From NCBI GenBank assembly GCA_050292445.1, contig JBNKLQ010000313.1:1-6501 (forward strand): a stretch of 6,501 nucleotides of DNA. The letters are read 5' to 3'. The notes beneath the pieces are model-generated. The model ran no database searches, was not told the DNA's origin, and was given only the letters and a program-made list of their open reading frames with translations. This DNA is from Leptofilum sp050292445. GTDB taxonomy: Bacteria; Chloroflexota; Anaerolineae; Promineifilales; Promineifilaceae. Shown piece after piece: positions 5,142 to 6,501 of this stretch (within the stretch, counting starts at the first letter, position 1; every line of letters begins with the position of its first letter). The position numbers were made by a program, and so were the translations under genes.

Positions 5142-6501
5142 ATGACAACAGCCGAAAAAACCCCAACCGCCGATTATCGCTTTAAGGCCGAGGTCAAGCA
5201 GCTGCTGCAAATCCTCGTCCACTCTCTTTACAAAGAGCAGGACATTTTCCTGCGCGAGCTCATCTCCAACGCGTCTGACGCCATGACGCGGCTCCATTTT
5301 GAAATGCTCACCAATCGGGACGTGCTGGACCCCGATGCTGAACTGGCTATCCGCATTGAAATCCCCGAAGTAGGCGAGGACGAGCCGAAAAAGATTATCA
5401 TCAAAGACAGCGGCGTGGGCATGACCAAGGATGAGTTGGTGACCAACCTAGGCACCATCGCTCAGTCTGGTGCACGTGAATTTTTGGACAAGGTGACCGA
5501 AAATGACGAGGTGGATCCCAGCGATGTAATTGGTCAGTTTGGCGTCGGCTTCTACTCCGTGTTTATGGTGGCTGACGAGGTGCGCGTGGTTTCCCGCAGC
5601 TACAAAAAGCGGGCTAAAGCCGCTGTCTGGATTTCAGACGGTAGCGATGAATTCCACGTTGGGCCGGCCGAAAAGGACGATCGCGGTACGGAGATGCATA
5701 TCACCCTCAAGAAAGATGCCGCCGACATGGCTAGCGAGTGGAAGTTGAAGCAGATCGTCAAGAAGCATTCTGACTTTGTGCGCTATCCCATTTATGTGGG
5801 CGAGGAGCAGGTGAACCAGCAAACGCCGCTGTGGCGCAAACGGCCGTCTGAAGTCGAGGCCGAAGATTACACCAATTTCTACCGCCAGATGACGATGGAT
5901 TTTGAAGAGCCGCTGCTCACCGTGCATTTTAGTTCCGATGCGCCGGTGAATGTGCGGGCACTGCTCTTTCTCCCCGCCAAGCGGGAAGCGGGCATTTTGG
6001 CCGCGCGCAAAGACCCTGGCGTGATGCTCTACTCGCACAATGTGCTCATCCAGGAATATTGCACCGATTTGCTGCCCAAGTGGCTGGAGTTTGTTGATGG
6101 TGTGGTGGATTCTGAAGATTTGCCACTGAACGTGAGCCGGGAAACGGTGCAGAATAACCGCCTCATGCGCCAGCTGGGCAAAATGATCAAGGGACGCATC
6201 CTGCGTGAACTGAAGAAGCTGGCTGATGATGATCCAGAGAAGTACGCGCAGTTTTGGGGGGAATACGGCCGTTACTTCAAAGAGGGCATCGCCATCGACC
6301 CCACCGCCAAAGAGGATGTGCTCCCCTTCTTCCGCTACCACACCTCTAAATCAGATGGCGAACTCACTTCGCTGGATGCCTACCTGGAGCGCAAGCCGGA
6401 CAGCCAGACCGAGATTTATTACGTCACCGGCGATTCTGTCTCCTCTGTGGCCAACAGCCCGCACCTGGACCCCTTCAAGGCGCGCGATTTGGAAGTGCTT
6501 T
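5142..6501 (+). CDS. htpG: Molecular chaperone HtpG (bacterial Hsp90), 3' end beyond window
   Basis: The frame is open from the ATG at 5142 to the window edge, giving 453 codons of a family usually about 610-650 residues long. HtpG is a cytoplasmic ATP-dependent dimeric chaperone that remodels late folding intermediates. The GHKL ATPase domain is complete: FKAEVKQLLQILVHSLY (14-30), FLRELISNASDA (36-47, with ATP-hydrolysis Glu39 and Mg-binding Asn43), DSGVGM (89-94, Asp89 contacts adenine) and the lid motif GQFGVGFYS (131-139). The middle domain includes LLFLPAKRE (274-282) and DLPLNVSRETVQNN (326-339), whose Arg333 is the conserved arginine that reaches the ATP gamma-phosphate. The C-terminal dimerisation domain is not visible. 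No frameshift or missing key residue is seen. Two ACGGCCGT palindromes fall inside it (5840, 6265). Identification is certain; completeness of the gene is not testable here. Confidence 0.97.
   Translation, partial: MTTAEKTPTADYRFKAEVKQLLQILVHSLYKEQDIFLRELISNASDAMTRLHFEMLTNRDVLDPDAELAIRIEIPEVGEDEPKKIIIKDSGVGMTKDELVTNLGTIAQSGAREFLDKVTENDEVDPSDVIGQFGVGFYSVFMVADEVRVVSRSYKKRAKAAVWISDGSDEFHVGPAEKDDRGTEMHITLKKDAADMASEWKLKQIVKKHSDFVRYPIYVGEEQVNQQTPLWRKRPSEVEAEDYTNFYRQMTMDFEEPLLTVHFSSDAPVNVRALLFLPAKREAGILAARKDPGVMLYSHNVLIQEYCTDLLPKWLEFVDGVVDSEDLPLNVSRETVQNNRLMRQLGKMIKGRILRELKKLADDDPEKYAQFWGEYGRYFKEGIAIDPTAKEDVLPFFRYHTSKSDGELTSLDAYLERKPDSQTEIYYVTGDSVSSVANSPHLDPFKARDLEVL

Larger units (their letters stand above)
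637..6272. repeat. Highly iterated dispersed palindrome ACGGCCGT (13 copies)
   Basis: Exact copies start at 637, 1420, 1762, 2361, 3277, 3727, 3853, 4027, 4624, 4903, 4955, 5840 and 6265. Six are the longer palindrome AACGGCCGTT (from 1761, 2360, 3276, 3852, 4026, 4954), and ten of thirteen have T directly after. Near copies with one change start at 591, 3091 and 4597. Chance expectation for a given octamer in 6.5 kb is about 0.1-0.15. All six genes carry at least one copy, in three different codon phases, so the constraint acts on DNA rather than protein. The pattern resembles cyanobacterial HIP1 but the sequence differs. Its role is unknown; a modification or protein-binding site is possible. 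Confidence 0.9.

Noticed and set aside
5634..6341. 235-residue open frame antisense to htpG
   Set aside because: Fully covered by well-conserved htpG; long antisense frames are common opposite such codon-biased genes.

Overview
The window holds six protein genes, all apparently bacterial and chromosomal. The mix suggests a Chloroflexota-type bacterium (Anaerolineae-like): a secreted 'peptidase MA' gluzincin, an RseP-type site-2 protease without large extra domains, a HEAT-repeat protein, an AEC transporter and a bacterial Hsp90, in DNA of moderately high G+C. This assignment rests on family resemblance only. I see no phage, transposon, CRISPR, tRNA or rRNA sequence.

Layout. At 6-1073 (+) lies a complete RseP/S2P-like intramembrane zinc protease, closed by a strong intrinsic terminator (1113-1155). 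A new transcription unit follows, with a candidate promoter at 1180-1207. It contains a HEAT-repeat protein with a very acidic tail (1288-2262) and an AEC-family permease (2263-3174), whose TTG start directly follows the HEAT stop codon in the same reading frame. After a 36-bp gap comes an exported, C-terminally anchored HExxH metallopeptidase (3211-4380), possibly translated from a leaderless message. Facing it on the minus strand is a small ketosteroid-isomerase/SnoaL-like protein (4449-4835) that keeps equivalents of all three classical KSI catalytic residues. A 306-bp intergenic region (4836-5141) then carries divergent promoter candidates and a 9-bp-periodic inverted repeat. It leads into htpG (5142 to the window end), of which the first 453 codons are present.

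The most striking feature is not a gene. The palindromic octamer ACGGCCGT, often extended to AACGGCCGTT, occurs 13 times in 6.5 kb, where about 0.1-0.15 copies are expected by chance. Copies lie in all six genes, in all three codon phases, and twice in the intergenic region. Of 17 CGGCCG hexamers, 13 have exactly A and T flanks. This resembles the cyanobacterial HIP1 'highly iterated palindrome', but with a different sequence and probably in a different phylum.

Functionally the window is mostly envelope and protein-quality-control genes (S2P, exported peptidase, Hsp90), plus a transporter and a small enzyme-like protein. Nothing in the sequence ties them into one dedicated pathway.
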